Source: Limnohabitans sp. TEGF004
GTDB taxonomy: Bacteria; Pseudomonadota; Gammaproteobacteria; Burkholderiales; Burkholderiaceae_C
DNA: 64,000 nt
Reading direction: 5' to 3'
Assembly (NCBI RefSeq): GCF_027924965.1
Contig: NZ_AP027056.1
Span: 1,922,001-1,986,000, forward strand
Shown here one piece after another: positions 56,043 through 64,000 of this stretch. Position 1 is the stretch's first letter. Each line of letters begins with the position of its first letter. The position numbers and the translations under genes are program-made. Under the pieces are notes generated by a model. The model was not told the DNA's origin. It saw nothing but the letters and a program-made list of their open reading frames with translations, and made no database searches.

Positions 56043-56144
56043 AACAGGCTCCTTAAATACTGTGATTAAATTCAGTATATGTTAAAAAGCACAGTATCTC
56101 AACACCTTCTCAATTCGCGGGTAAACCCCTAAAATTCGCAAGGT

Positions 56145-56171
56145 TTAGCACTCGAACCACATGAGTGCTAA
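56145..56171 (+). promoter_or_regulatory. CIRCE operator (HrcA binding site) in front of rpoH
   Basis: TTAGCACTC-GAACCACAT-GAGTGCTAA is a perfect match to the CIRCE consensus with the nine-base spacer, 33 bp before the rpoH start. A candidate promoter overlaps it (-10 TAATAT at 56169-56174; a TTTAGC or TTAGCA -35 region at the left arm), so bound HrcA would block RNA polymerase. Confidence 0.95.
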
Positions 56172-56204
56172 TATACGTTTTAGTTATCCGAAAGGACTAA
56201 TTCA

Positions 56205-57128
56205 ATGACCGCAATCACCCAACAGTCACACGCCATCACCAACCCTTGGGGTTTGGTGCCGTCGCTGGGCAACCTTGATGCCTACATCACAGCTGCCAAC
56301 CGCTTGCCCATGCTCACGCTTGAGCAAGAGCAAGAGTTTGCCCGTCAACTCAAAGACAACAACGACCTCGAAGCCGCTGGAAAGCTGGTGCTCTCGCACC
56401 TGCGTTTGGTGGTCTCGGTGTCACGCCAATACTTGGGTTACGGCCTGCCCCACGCAGACCTAATCCAAGAAGGCAACATCGGTTTGATGAAAGCCGTCAA
56501 ACGCTTCGACCCTGACCAAGGCGTACGTTTGGTGAGCTACGCCATGCACTGGATCAAGGCCGAGATTCATGAATACATCTTGAAAAACTGGCGCATGGTC
56601 AAAGTGGCCACCACCAAAGCACAGCGCAAATTGTTTTTCAACCTGCGCTCGATGAAGCAAGGCTTCAAGTCTGATGCGCTCGACAACACTCACCGCAACA
56701 CGCTCAACCCACACGAGGTGAATGCGGTGGCGACCAAGCTCAATGTCAAGCCAGAAGAAGTGCTTGAGATGGAAATGCGCATGTCCGGCGGCGATGTGTT
56801 GCTCGACCCTAGCCCCAACGAAGACAGCGACGAAGCCTTTGGCCCCATCGCCTACTTGACCGACACCAACCACGAGCCCACCGCCATGATGGCGGCGCAC
56901 CAGCGCGATGTATTGGCATCTGACGGCATCGCCGCTGCGCTGAACGTGCTCGATGAGCGCAGCCGCCGCATCGTGGAAGAGCGTTGGCTCAAAGTACAAG
57001 ACAACGGCTCGGGTGGCATGACGCTGCACGACTTGGCCGCTGAATACGGTGTGAGCGCTGAGCGCATTCGCCAAATCGAAGTCGCTGCCATGAAGAAGAT
57101 GAAAGCTGCTTTGGCTGAATACGCGTAA
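56205..57128 (+). CDS. rpoH: RNA polymerase heat-shock sigma factor RpoH (sigma-32)
   Basis: The 307-residue sigma factor has sigma region 2 with LRLVVSVSRQYLGYGLPHADLIQEGNIGLMKAV near 65-98 and RFDPDQGVRLVSYAMHWIKAEIHEYI, the RpoH box QRKLFFNLR near 143-151 and region 4 with LHDLAAEYGVSAERIRQIEVAAMKKM near 273-298. An AAAGGAC site precedes the ATG. A perfect CIRCE operator upstream predicts HrcA control in addition to the usual DnaK/FtsH control of the protein. A strong terminator follows. Confidence 0.97.
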   Translation: MTAITQQSHAITNPWGLVPSLGNLDAYITAANRLPMLTLEQEQEFARQLKDNNDLEAAGKLVLSHLRLVVSVSRQYLGYGLPHADLIQEGNIGLMKAVKRFDPDQGVRLVSYAMHWIKAEIHEYILKNWRMVKVATTKAQRKLFFNLRSMKQGFKSDALDNTHRNTLNPHEVNAVATKLNVKPEEVLEMEMRMSGGDVLLDPSPNEDSDEAFGPIAYLTDTNHEPTAMMAAHQRDVLASDGIAAALNVLDERSRRIVEERWLKVQDNGSGGMTLHDLAAEYGVSAERIRQIEVAAMKKMKAALAEYA

Positions 57129-57164
57129 AGCGCCAAGGCCTTGATAGGGCCAGACAAGCTAAAT

Positions 57165-57200
57165 CAAAAGGGCCGCCATGTTTTGCATGGCGGCCCTTTT
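57165..57200. terminator. Bidirectional terminator between rpoH and gcdH
   Basis: A 15-bp stem AAAAGGGCCGCCATG/CATGGCGGCCCTTTT with a TTTTG loop separates two convergent genes; A and T flanks suit both directions. Confidence 0.93.
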
Positions 57201-57232
57201 GCTTGAACGTCAAGACTTCACGATAAGTGGTC

Positions 57233-58414
57233 TTAATTGCTGAATGCTGGGATGCCCGTGATGGCACGTCCCAAGATCAGCGCATGCACATCGTGTGTGC
57301 CCTCGTAGGTGTTGACCACCTCCAAGTTCACCAAGTGGCGAGCCACGCCAAACTCATCTGAAATTCCATTGCCGCCCATCATGTCGCGGGCCATGCGTGC
57401 AATGTCCAAAGCCTTGCCGCAGCTGTTGCGCTTGAGGATGGAGGTGATGTCTACCGAAGCCGTGCCCTCGTCTTTCATACGGCCCAAGCGCAAGCAGCCT
57501 TGCAAGCCCAATGAAATCTCAGTCATCATGTCGGCCAACTTCTTTTGAATCAGTTGGTTGGCAGCCAAGGGGCGGCCAAACTGTTGACGGTCCATCACGT
57601 ATTGACGTGAACGGTGGAAGCAGTCTTCAGCCGCGCCCAATGCGCCCCACGCAATGCCATAACGCGCACTATTCAAACACGTGAACGGTCCCTTAAGCCC
57701 ACGCACATCAGGGAAGGCGTTTTCTTCTGGCACAAACACCTCGTCCATCACGATTTCGCCTGTGATGGAAGCACGCAAACCCACCTTGCCGTGAATGGCT
57801 GGGGCACTCAGGCCCTTCCAGCCTTTTTCCAAAATAAAGCCACGAATCGCGCCTGAGTCATCCTTGGCCCAAACGACAAATACATCAGCAATGGGGCTGT
57901 TGGTGATCCACATCTTGGCGCCTGAAAGCGAGTAACCGCCCGCTACCTTTTTGGCACGCGTGATCATGCTGCCGGGGTCTGAACCATAGTTGGGCTCGGT
58001 CAAACCAAAGCAACCAATCCACTCGCCTGTGGCGAGCTTGGGCAAGTACTTTTGCTTTTGCGCTTCAGAGCCAAACTCGTTGATGGGCACCATCACCAAA
58101 GACGATTGCACGCTCATCATTGAGCGATAGCCCGAGTCCACGCGTTCGACCTCACGCGCCACGAGGCCATAGCACACGTAGTTCAAGCCTGCGCCACCGT
58201 ATGCCTCAGGAATCGTGGCGCCCAAGAGGCCCAACTCACCCATTTCTCTAAAAATGGTGGCGTCCATTTTTTCGTGACGGAAAGCCTCTAAGACACGCGG
58301 GGCTAAACGTTCTTGGCAATAAGAAGCCGCAGCTTCTTTGACCTGACGTTCGTCGTCCGTCAATTGAGAATCAAGTTGGAAAGGGTCTTCCCAAGAAAAA
58401 CTAGCAGCACTCAT
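57233..58414 (-). CDS. gcdH: Glutaryl-CoA dehydrogenase
   Basis: The 393-residue acyl-CoA dehydrogenase oxidises and decarboxylates glutaryl-CoA to crotonyl-CoA. GcdH-type sequence is seen in [20 protein letters not shown] at the N-terminus, [30 protein letters not shown], the flavin-site [19 protein letters not shown] near 135-153, [16 protein letters not shown] and the catalytic Glu in [22 protein letters not shown] near 365-386. It is the last gene of the minus-strand cluster and probably closes a pathway that leads from longer dicarboxylates to crotonyl-CoA. Confidence 0.95.
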   Translation of the reverse strand: MSAASFSWEDPFQLDSQLTDDERQVKEAAASYCQERLAPRVLEAFRHEKMDATIFREMGELGLLGATIPEAYGGAGLNYVCYGLVAREVERVDSGYRSMMSVQSSLVMVPINEFGSEAQKQKYLPKLATGEWIGCFGLTEPNYGSDPGSMITRAKKVAGGYSLSGAKMWITNSPIADVFVVWAKDDSGAIRGFILEKGWKGLSAPAIHGKVGLRASITGEIVMDEVFVPEENAFPDVRGLKGPFTCLNSARYGIAWGALGAAEDCFHRSRQYVMDRQQFGRPLAANQLIQKKLADMMTEISLGLQGCLRLGRMKDEGTASVDITSILKRNSCGKALDIARMARDMMGGNGISDEFGVARHLVNLEVVNTYEGTHDVHALILGRAITGIPAFSN

Positions 58415-58454
58415 TGGATGGTTTCTTTGCTCAAAAAATTTCAGAAATGAATTA

Positions 58455-59450
58455 TCAATCCAGCTTAGCGCCAGACATCTTCACCACACGCTCCCAGACT
58501 GGGAACTCGCTTTTATACACAGCAGCAAACTGCTCGGGCGTGTTGCCCACAGGGATGAAGCCCATCTTGTTGATGCGATCTTGTGTTTCAGGCAACGCGA
58601 CGATGGCACGCACTTCAGCAGACACACGTTGCATCACATCATTGGGGGTCTTGGCAGGGGCTGCCATGGCAATCCAACCGGTCACACGGAAGATGTCGTC
58701 TTTGAAGCCTTGTTCACGCATGGTGGGGACGTTTGGCAACACGCTCATGCGTTGCTCACCCGTCACGGCGATGGAGCGCAACTTGCCACCATCAATGTAG
58801 GGCTTGGCCGTTTGCGCGCTGGCAAAGGCAAAGTCGATCTGACCGCCCACCAAGTCTTGCAACATGGGCGCCTCGCCTTTGTAGGCCGCATGGGTCATGT
58901 CCGCTGACATGCTTTGGCTCAGGTAAGCACCCGCCAAGTGTGCGTATGAGCCCATACCCCAAGAGCCATAAGACAACTTGCTTGGGTTTTTCTGAATATG
59001 CGCCCTCAAATCACTGGCGCTGTTGATGCCAGAGTTGGGGTTCACCAACAACGTGACAGGGGCCAATGCCAGTTGCGAAACGAGTGAGAAATCACGACCT
59101 GGGTTGTAGGGCAGCTTTTCATACAAGAACTGATTGATGAGCACGGTGGTACCCAGAGTCACCAAAAAGGTATAGCCATCAGGTGTTGCCTTCGCTGCGG
59201 CATCCGTACCTGTGACACCACCAGCGCCTGCACGGTTGTCGATCAACACGGGCTGTCCCAAACGGTCAGCCAATTTTTCAGCCAATGTGCGCGCAATGAT
59301 GTCAGTAGCACCACCTGGTGCATAAGGCACGATCAGCTTGATGGGTTTATTGGGATAAGCCTGTGCTTGTGCTTGCGTGCCAACACACAAAGCCATCAAG
59401 GCAACTGCAGCTGTGGCCACGACTTGGCGGCGTGATTTTTGATTCATCAT
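58455..59450 (-). CDS. Bug-family tricarboxylate-transporter-type substrate-binding protein
   Basis: The 331-residue periplasmic protein has a Sec signal ([20 protein letters not shown]) and the Bug core: [76 protein letters not shown] and [24 protein letters not shown] sits six bases before the ATG. The ligand is unknown; neighbours suggest a dicarboxylate. No TctA/TctB permease genes are adjacent. Confidence 0.92.
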   Translation of the reverse strand: MMNQKSRRQVVATAAVALMALCVGTQAQAQAYPNKPIKLIVPYAPGGATDIIARTLAEKLADRLGQPVLIDNRAGAGGVTGTDAAAKATPDGYTFLVTLGTTVLINQFLYEKLPYNPGRDFSLVSQLALAPVTLLVNPNSGINSASDLRAHIQKNPSKLSYGSWGMGSYAHLAGAYLSQSMSADMTHAAYKGEAPMLQDLVGGQIDFAFASAQTAKPYIDGGKLRSIAVTGEQRMSVLPNVPTMREQGFKDDIFRVTGWIAMAAPAKTPNDVMQRVSAEVRAIVALPETQDRINKMGFIPVGNTPEQFAAVYKSEFPVWERVVKMSGAKLD

Positions 59451-59473
59451 TTTTGTCTCCTGTTATTTATTTA

Positions 59474-60472
59474 TCAATCGTTTGAAACACTTCTATCTCG
59501 AATCACCCGCCCCCATTTGGCGTAGTCATTCTGAACACGTTGACCCATTTGAACGGGCCCCTCAAAGTTGGCAATGCAACCGGCATCGCGTAATCGGTCT
59601 TGCACTTCCTTCTCAGACAAGATGGCTTGTATCTCACTGGCCAATTTATCCACGACAGCTTTGGGTGTGCCTTTGACAACCAGCAAACCGCCCCATGACA
59701 CCGCGTCATAGCCCTTGATGCCTTGCTCAGAAATGGTCTTCACATCGGGTACCACGCTCACGCGTTGGGGTGAACCAATGGCAATCGCTCGCAGCTTGCC
59801 CGACTTGATGTGTGGCAGCGCAGCCACCAAGTCTGAATACATCACGGGCACCACGCCACCAATCGTGTCGGTGATGGCGGGCACGCCGCCTTTGTAGGGC
59901 ACGTGTTGCATTTCAAACCCCGCCAACTGTTGCAACAACTCCATACTCAGGTGGCCAAAACTGCCCACGCCTGAGCTTGTGTAGTTCATGGGCTTCGGTT
60001 GCGCTTTGGCGTGCGCGATGAGCTTGGCCAAGTCGGTCACGTCTGGCAAAAGTGTGGTGTTGACCACAATGACGATGGGTAAGTCATACACAGTGGCCAC
60101 AGGCATGAAATCTTTGGTGGTGTCATAGCCTGCTGCTTTGTTGAAGTGAGGCGCCAGCATGGTGGGTGTGGCCAACATCATCAAGGTGTTGCCGTCTGGT
60201 GTGCTTTTGGCTACTTGTGCGGCTGCAATCGCACCCGATGCACCCGCACGGTTTTCTACCACCACGGTTTGTTTGAGGCGTTCCGCCAAGCGTTGGCCCA
60301 CGATGCGAGAGGCGGTGTCTGTAGGTCCACCTGCTGGAAATGGCACCACCAGTTTGATGGTTTTATCAGGCGCACTGCCCTGCTGCGCCTGCACACCAAT
60401 GGCATGCCCACTTAACAGAGCCCCCATCAAGACCCAGCGAAACATGCAACTCATCGAGTGTTTAGAAAACAT
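59474..60472 (-). CDS. Bug-family substrate-binding protein, second copy
   Basis: The ATG at 60472 is six bases from a TTGGAG site, and the earlier ATG at 60478 touches that site, so 60472 was chosen (332 residues). A signal peptide ends near GVQAQ. The Bug core reads IKLVVPFPAGGPTDTASRIV, QTVVVENRAGASGAIAAAQVA, YTSSGVGSFGHLSMELL and VPYKGGVPAITDTIGGVVPVMYSD. It shares only family-level similarity with the downstream copy, so the two probably bind different compounds. A gap of 12 bp separates it from the CoA-transferase gene. Confidence 0.92.
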   Translation of the reverse strand: MFSKHSMSCMFRWVLMGALLSGHAIGVQAQQGSAPDKTIKLVVPFPAGGPTDTASRIVGQRLAERLKQTVVVENRAGASGAIAAAQVAKSTPDGNTLMMLATPTMLAPHFNKAAGYDTTKDFMPVATVYDLPIVIVVNTTLLPDVTDLAKLIAHAKAQPKPMNYTSSGVGSFGHLSMELLQQLAGFEMQHVPYKGGVPAITDTIGGVVPVMYSDLVAALPHIKSGKLRAIAIGSPQRVSVVPDVKTISEQGIKGYDAVSWGGLLVVKGTPKAVVDKLASEIQAILSEKEVQDRLRDAGCIANFEGPVQMGQRVQNDYAKWGRVIRDRSVSND

Positions 60473-60496
60473 AGGCATCTCCAAAAAATGGGTTCA

Positions 60497-61732
60497 TCAG
60501 GTGTTTGGCAGCGTCAATACGCCTGCGGCCTGCAAGGCCTCAAGCTGACCATCGCTCATCGCCAAAAGCTCTTGCAGCACAGCGCGTGTACCTTCACCCA
60601 AGGTGGGTGGCGCGCTGCGTATCGGCAAGCGTTGGCCATCCAAACGGTAAGGTGGTGCAAACACGGGCGTGGTGCCCACCTCTGGATGCGGCATGTCTTG
60701 CACCATGCGGCCACGGCGTGAACGCTCGCTTGTCAGTGCCTCATGCAAGCCAGCCACTTTGCCGCAGGGAATACCAGCTGCCGTCAGGCGCTCTAACAAC
60801 ACCTCTCGCGGGAACGACTGAATCAAGGCTTTGAGCATGGGCCCCAACTCTTTGCGGTTTTTGGCCCGCTCGACGTTGGTGGCAAACAGCGGGTTCTCCA
60901 CGATGTCTGGACGCAAGATGACTTGGCGACAAAACTTATCGAACTGCGCGTTGTTGCCCACAGCAATGATCAGCGGGCCATCTGCTGCTTCGTACATGCC
61001 ATAGGGCACGATCGAGGGATGCGCGTTGCCATAGCGCTCAGGGTCGCGCCCGAGATGCAAGGCATCTAAGCCGTAATAGCCCGAGACAGACAAACCGCAG
61101 TCATACAAGGCCATCTCAATGAGTTGGCCTACACCACGACGTTCACGACGCAACAGTGCCGCCAAAATTGCTTGAGCCGAATACATGCCCGTCATCAAAT
61201 CGACCACAGCTACGCCAAACTTCAAGGGTGGCATATGCGCATCGCCATTGAGGGCCATTAAGCCAGCCTCGGCTTGAATCACTAAGTCGTAGCCGGGTCG
61301 ACGCGCTTCGGGGCCACTGGTGTCGTAACCGGCTACTGCGCAGTAAATCAAATCGGGCTTGATGGCTTTGAGCTGCTCGTAACCAATGCCAAGTTTTTCA
61401 GCCCCGCCTGTTTTGAAGTTGTGAATCACCACATCGCACTGCGGCAGCAAGGCATGGATGATTTTCAAACCTTCGGGGGATTGAAGATCCACAGTGATGG
61501 ACCGCTTGTTGCGGTTCATGCTGTTGTAGTAAGTCGTCTCGGTCTTGCCAATGCGAATACCCCAATCGCGCGTATCGTCGCCGCGACCTGGGTGCTCTAC
61601 CTTGATCACCTCCGCACCAAAGTCACCCAAGACCATGCCACACATGGGGCCAGCAAACACACGCGAGAGATCCAGCACACGAATGCCCGCTAAAGGCAAA
61701 TCGTGTTCTGGATGTGAAGTAGATGTGCTCAT
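60497..61732 (-). CDS. CaiB/BaiF-family (class III) CoA-transferase
   Basis: The 411-residue protein transfers CoA between acids. Family marks are LAGIRVLDLSRVFAGPMCGMVLGDFGAEVIKVE at 14-46, DTRDWG, YNSMNRNKRSITVDLQSPEG, DLIYCAVAGYDTSGPEARRPGYDLVIQAEAGLM near 131-163, and the active-site Asp in VAVVDLMTGMYSAQAI near 175-190. Beside gcdH a role as succinyl-CoA:glutarate or related dicarboxylate CoA-transferase is plausible, but this is inference. Overlaps the enoyl-CoA hydratase gene by four bases. Confidence 0.9.
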   Translation of the reverse strand: MSTSTSHPEHDLPLAGIRVLDLSRVFAGPMCGMVLGDFGAEVIKVEHPGRGDDTRDWGIRIGKTETTYYNSMNRNKRSITVDLQSPEGLKIIHALLPQCDVVIHNFKTGGAEKLGIGYEQLKAIKPDLIYCAVAGYDTSGPEARRPGYDLVIQAEAGLMALNGDAHMPPLKFGVAVVDLMTGMYSAQAILAALLRRERRGVGQLIEMALYDCGLSVSGYYGLDALHLGRDPERYGNAHPSIVPYGMYEAADGPLIIAVGNNAQFDKFCRQVILRPDIVENPLFATNVERAKNRKELGPMLKALIQSFPREVLLERLTAAGIPCGKVAGLHEALTSERSRRGRMVQDMPHPEVGTTPVFAPPYRLDGQRLPIRSAPPTLGEGTRAVLQELLAMSDGQLEALQAAGVLTLPNT

Positions 61733-62529
61733 TCGCTGACCTGACGTAATGGGGTGTAGTTGGGTGATCGCTTATTCAGAAAGGCGTTGATACCTTCCAA
61801 AGCCTCATCGCCACCCATGGCCTCGACCATGGACTGCGCTTCGAGCTCAAGCTGATCTTCTAAAGAATTACGCATGGCGTGGCGGCACAAGTTTTTGATG
61901 CGGCTCATCGCCTTTTGTGGACCTTTTGAAATGTCAGTCGCCAAAGCCGTAGCCGCTGCCAGGGCCTGGCCAGACTCCACCAGTCGATTGACAGCACCCA
62001 AGGCGTGCATCTGCTCACCACTGAGGGGGGCACCGGTCAAACACAACTCGGTCAAGACTTGACGAGACACAAACTCAGCCAAGAAAGCGGTTGCACCACC
62101 ATCAGGCGTGAGGCCCACCTTCACATAGGCCACGGTGAACTTCGCATCTTTGGCAACCACCAACATGTCGCATGCCATGGCCAACGAAAGCCCTGCTCCT
62201 GCGGCTGCACCTTCTACGGCTGCAACCACCGGCTTGGGGCAATCACGCACTGCACGAATCAAATCATGCAAGCCTTCAAGTCGCACACGACGCTCCTGCA
62301 GAGGCAACTCACGACGTTTGGCCAATTGACGCAAGTCCCCGCCAGAACAAAAGTGGCCGCCCTCGCCTGTGAGCACGATGGCCCCCACCGATGAGTCACT
62401 GGCTGCATCACGCAACGCATCGGTCACAGCGGTGTAGAACTCAAAGCTCAAGGCATTGCGAGCAGCCACGTTGTTATTGGATAAAACCAAAACAGCGCCT
62501 TCGCGACGGGTGACTAAAACTTGCGACAT
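61729..62529 (-). CDS. Enoyl-CoA hydratase/isomerase family protein
   Basis: The 266-residue crotonase-fold enzyme hydrates enoyl-CoA in beta-oxidation. Oxyanion-hole strands appear as GEGGHFCSGGDLRQLA near 54-69 and VEGAAAGAGLSLAMACDMLVV near 104-124; the downstream TPDGGATAFLAEFVSR contains an Asp where typical hydratases hold the second catalytic Glu/Asp region. It lies 12 bp downstream of the acyl-CoA dehydrogenase gene and overlaps the CoA-transferase gene, indicating one operon. Confidence 0.9.
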   Translation of the reverse strand: MSQVLVTRREGAVLVLSNNNVAARNALSFEFYTAVTDALRDAASDSSVGAIVLTGEGGHFCSGGDLRQLAKRRELPLQERRVRLEGLHDLIRAVRDCPKPVVAAVEGAAAGAGLSLAMACDMLVVAKDAKFTVAYVKVGLTPDGGATAFLAEFVSRQVLTELCLTGAPLSGEQMHALGAVNRLVESGQALAAATALATDISKGPQKAMSRIKNLCRHAMRNSLEDQLELEAQSMVEAMGGDEALEGINAFLNKRSPNYTPLRQVSE

Positions 62530-62541
62530 GGATTTCCTAAC

Positions 62542-63678
62542 TCAGTGTGTTTGGCTCAAAGCGATGAAACGCGCCAAGTGATGGTCCTCGTCACCAAACT
62601 CATGGTCAATCATCACCAATCGCTTGGCATAGTGGGACAGGGGTAATTCCCAAGTCATGCCAATGCCGCCGTGCAACTGAATGCTTTCCTCTGCCACCAG
62701 CGTGCCAATGCGACCAATGCTGTACTTCGCAGCAGATAAAGCTTTCTCTCGCATCACGCGACCATCCTCATCAATGGCGGCCGCTGCATTGATAACGGCC
62801 GAACGCGCTTGCTCCACCTCCAGCAGCACATCGACCATGCGGTGCTGTAAAGCCTGAAAGCTACCAATGGGCGCTCCAAACTGTTTGCGTGTGCGCAGGT
62901 ATTCCAAGGTTTGGTCTTTGGCCACATCCATAGCGCCCAAGGCTTCGGCGCACAAGGCGAGCAATGCATAGCCGCGCACACGTTCAAGCACTGCATAGCC
63001 TGCGCCCTCTGATCCCACCAATGCATCGGCAGGTACTTGAACATGATCAAACACCAACTCCGAAGCACGGCCGCCATCAATGCGGTTGAACGATCGGCGT
63101 GAGATGCCAGCCGTCTGACCCGACACGAGGAACAAGCTGATGCCTGCTTCACTGCCAGTCTCACCCGAGGTGCGCGCAGACACCAACAAGCAATCGGCCT
63201 TCTCCCCAAAACTCACCAAGCCCTTCACACCGTTGAGCACCCAATGCGTGCCCTCACGTTTGGCGGTGGTGGCCACATGGTTCAACTCATGGTGCGCGCC
63301 TGGTTCGTCATGCGCCAAAGCGGCAATGGCTGTGCCGTCCATCAAACTCTGCAGCTGTTCTTTTTGGGCATCACTGCCCGCCAGCATCAAGGCACGCCCC
63401 ACCAACAAAGCGCCCAACAAGGGTTCGGGCACGATGCCTCGGCCCAAGCATTCAAACACCACACTGATGTCAAAGCCTGCGCCCGCAAAGCCGCCCACCT
63501 CTTCTGGAAATAACGCGCCGATGGTTCCCAACTCGGCCAGCTGTGCGTACAACTTGGGGCTGTGCCCTTCAGCGCCATAGGCAATCTGGGTGCGTACGTC
63601 TGCGCCGTATTGCTCTGACACAAAACGGTTCAGGCTGTCCATCAGCATGCGGCGATCTTCGGTATGTTCAAAATTCAT
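62542..63678 (-). CDS. Acyl-CoA dehydrogenase, small-subunit type (pimeloyl-CoA dehydrogenase-like)
   Basis: The 378-residue flavoprotein has NFEHTEDRRMLMDSLNRFVSEQY at the start, EVGGFAGAGFDISVVFECLGRGIVPEPLLG near 57-86, and ends IQLHGGIGMTWELPLSHYAKRLVMIDHEFGD. The missing ExxA-type catalytic Glu and the pairing with a second dehydrogenase gene immediately upstream point to the alpha-beta heteromeric FadE type, as in PimC/PimD of dicarboxylate oxidation. The exact substrate is not readable. Confidence 0.88.
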   Translation of the reverse strand: MNFEHTEDRRMLMDSLNRFVSEQYGADVRTQIAYGAEGHSPKLYAQLAELGTIGALFPEEVGGFAGAGFDISVVFECLGRGIVPEPLLGALLVGRALMLAGSDAQKEQLQSLMDGTAIAALAHDEPGAHHELNHVATTAKREGTHWVLNGVKGLVSFGEKADCLLVSARTSGETGSEAGISLFLVSGQTAGISRRSFNRIDGGRASELVFDHVQVPADALVGSEGAGYAVLERVRGYALLALCAEALGAMDVAKDQTLEYLRTRKQFGAPIGSFQALQHRMVDVLLEVEQARSAVINAAAAIDEDGRVMREKALSAAKYSIGRIGTLVAEESIQLHGGIGMTWELPLSHYAKRLVMIDHEFGDEDHHLARFIALSQTH

Positions 63679-63708
63679 TTTGTTATTCCTTTCACACGCA
63701 GCCAGCCA

Positions 63709-64000
63709 TCAAAGGCCCAAGATCATTTTGGAAATGATGTTTTTCTGAATCTCATTCGAACCACCAAAGATCGACAACTTGCGGTTGTTGAAATAAGACG
63801 ATGCAGCCTTCGCTGAAGCCTCATCACCCAAAGGTGATTCAGCATCGGACACGTCTTGCAAATAAGGTGCGGCATAAGGCCCCATGGCACGACGCGTCAA
63901 CGACAAAATTTCTTGGCGAATCTCTGTACCTCGAATTTTTAGCATCGAGCTTTCAGCGCCTGGCGCCCCCCCACCCGCCACTGCCGCAATGACGCGCATG
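63709..64000 (-). CDS. Acyl-CoA dehydrogenase, large-subunit type, C-terminal part
   Basis: Only the last 96 codons are in the window; the gene begins beyond the right edge. The fragment shows SYFNNRKLSIFGGSNEIQKNIISKMILGL, the C-terminal FAD-contact region of acyl-CoA dehydrogenases of the PimC/large-subunit type. It precedes the small-subunit gene by 30 bp in the direction of transcription and probably forms a heteromer with it. Confidence 0.85.
   Translation of the reverse strand, partial: MRVIAAVAGGGAPGAESSMLKIRGTEIRQEILSLTRRAMGPYAAPYLQDVSDAESPLGDEASAKAASSYFNNRKLSIFGGSNEIQKNIISKMILGL

Overview
The window reads as a chromosomal segment of a beta-proteobacterium of the order Burkholderiales, most likely family Comamonadaceae (a Limnohabitans- or Rhodoferax-like organism). 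This rests on gene order (divergent mdh and gntR-sdhCDAB-sdhE-gltA; DUF3579 next to argD; mutM-mutY back to back with TPR gene-lolB-ispE-tRNA-Gln-prs-rplY-pth), on several solitary Bug-type periplasmic solute-binding proteins, and on overall protein style. The genus is inference.

Layout. 1-7.8 kb: murJ (cut by the window edge), rpsT, a DUF3579 gene, argD-argF with a small YkgJ-type Cys-cluster gene, an FAD monooxygenase, a Bug binding protein and the tRNA-hydroxylation gene trhP. 7.8-19.2 kb: a citric-acid-cycle block, with acnB, a small secreted protein, a CoA-ester lyase and mdh on the minus strand, and a GntR/UTRA regulator, sdhCDAB, sdhE and gltA on the plus strand. 19.2-29.1 kb: housekeeping genes (rdgC, tRNA-Ser, hemW, rdgB, rph, yicC, gmk, rpoZ, spoT, greB, tRNA-Arg). 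29.1-36.4 kb: an accessory copper-handling island. 36.4-38.9 kb: a kelch-repeat lipoprotein and a beta-barrel-like protein. 38.9-57.2 kb: dense housekeeping (hrcA, nadK, recN, rapZ, mutY, mutM, lolB, ispE, prs, rplY, pth, coaD, rsmD, ftsY, rpoH). 57.2-64 kb: a minus-strand acyl-CoA degradation cluster (two acyl-CoA dehydrogenase subunits, enoyl-CoA hydratase, CaiB/BaiF CoA-transferase, two Bug binding proteins, glutaryl-CoA dehydrogenase) that looks built for dicarboxylate breakdown.

The most notable structure is the island between about 29,159 and 36,328. Its right end lies in an intact tRNA gene with anticodon CAT. Its left end carries a displaced 46-nt copy of the 3' half of that tRNA in the same orientation. 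The two copies share an 18-nt core around the anticodon and differ at only four bases, which form two compensated T-stem pairs. That is the footprint of site-specific integration into a tRNA gene, although no integrase is present. The cargo is an EamA transporter with a His-rich tail, a CzcI-like His/Cys protein, an outer-membrane efflux protein, a multicopper oxidase, a cupredoxin, a DUF411 protein, a CusF-like protein and a His/Met-rich protein interrupted at a run of eight G. No RND pump or P-type ATPase accompanies them.

Regulatory signals seen directly are a perfect CIRCE operator in front of rpoH (its expected repressor gene, hrcA, is in the same window), a shared TCTTATATAAGA-type palindrome in the argD and mdh/gntR intergenic regions, and a set of clear intrinsic terminators.
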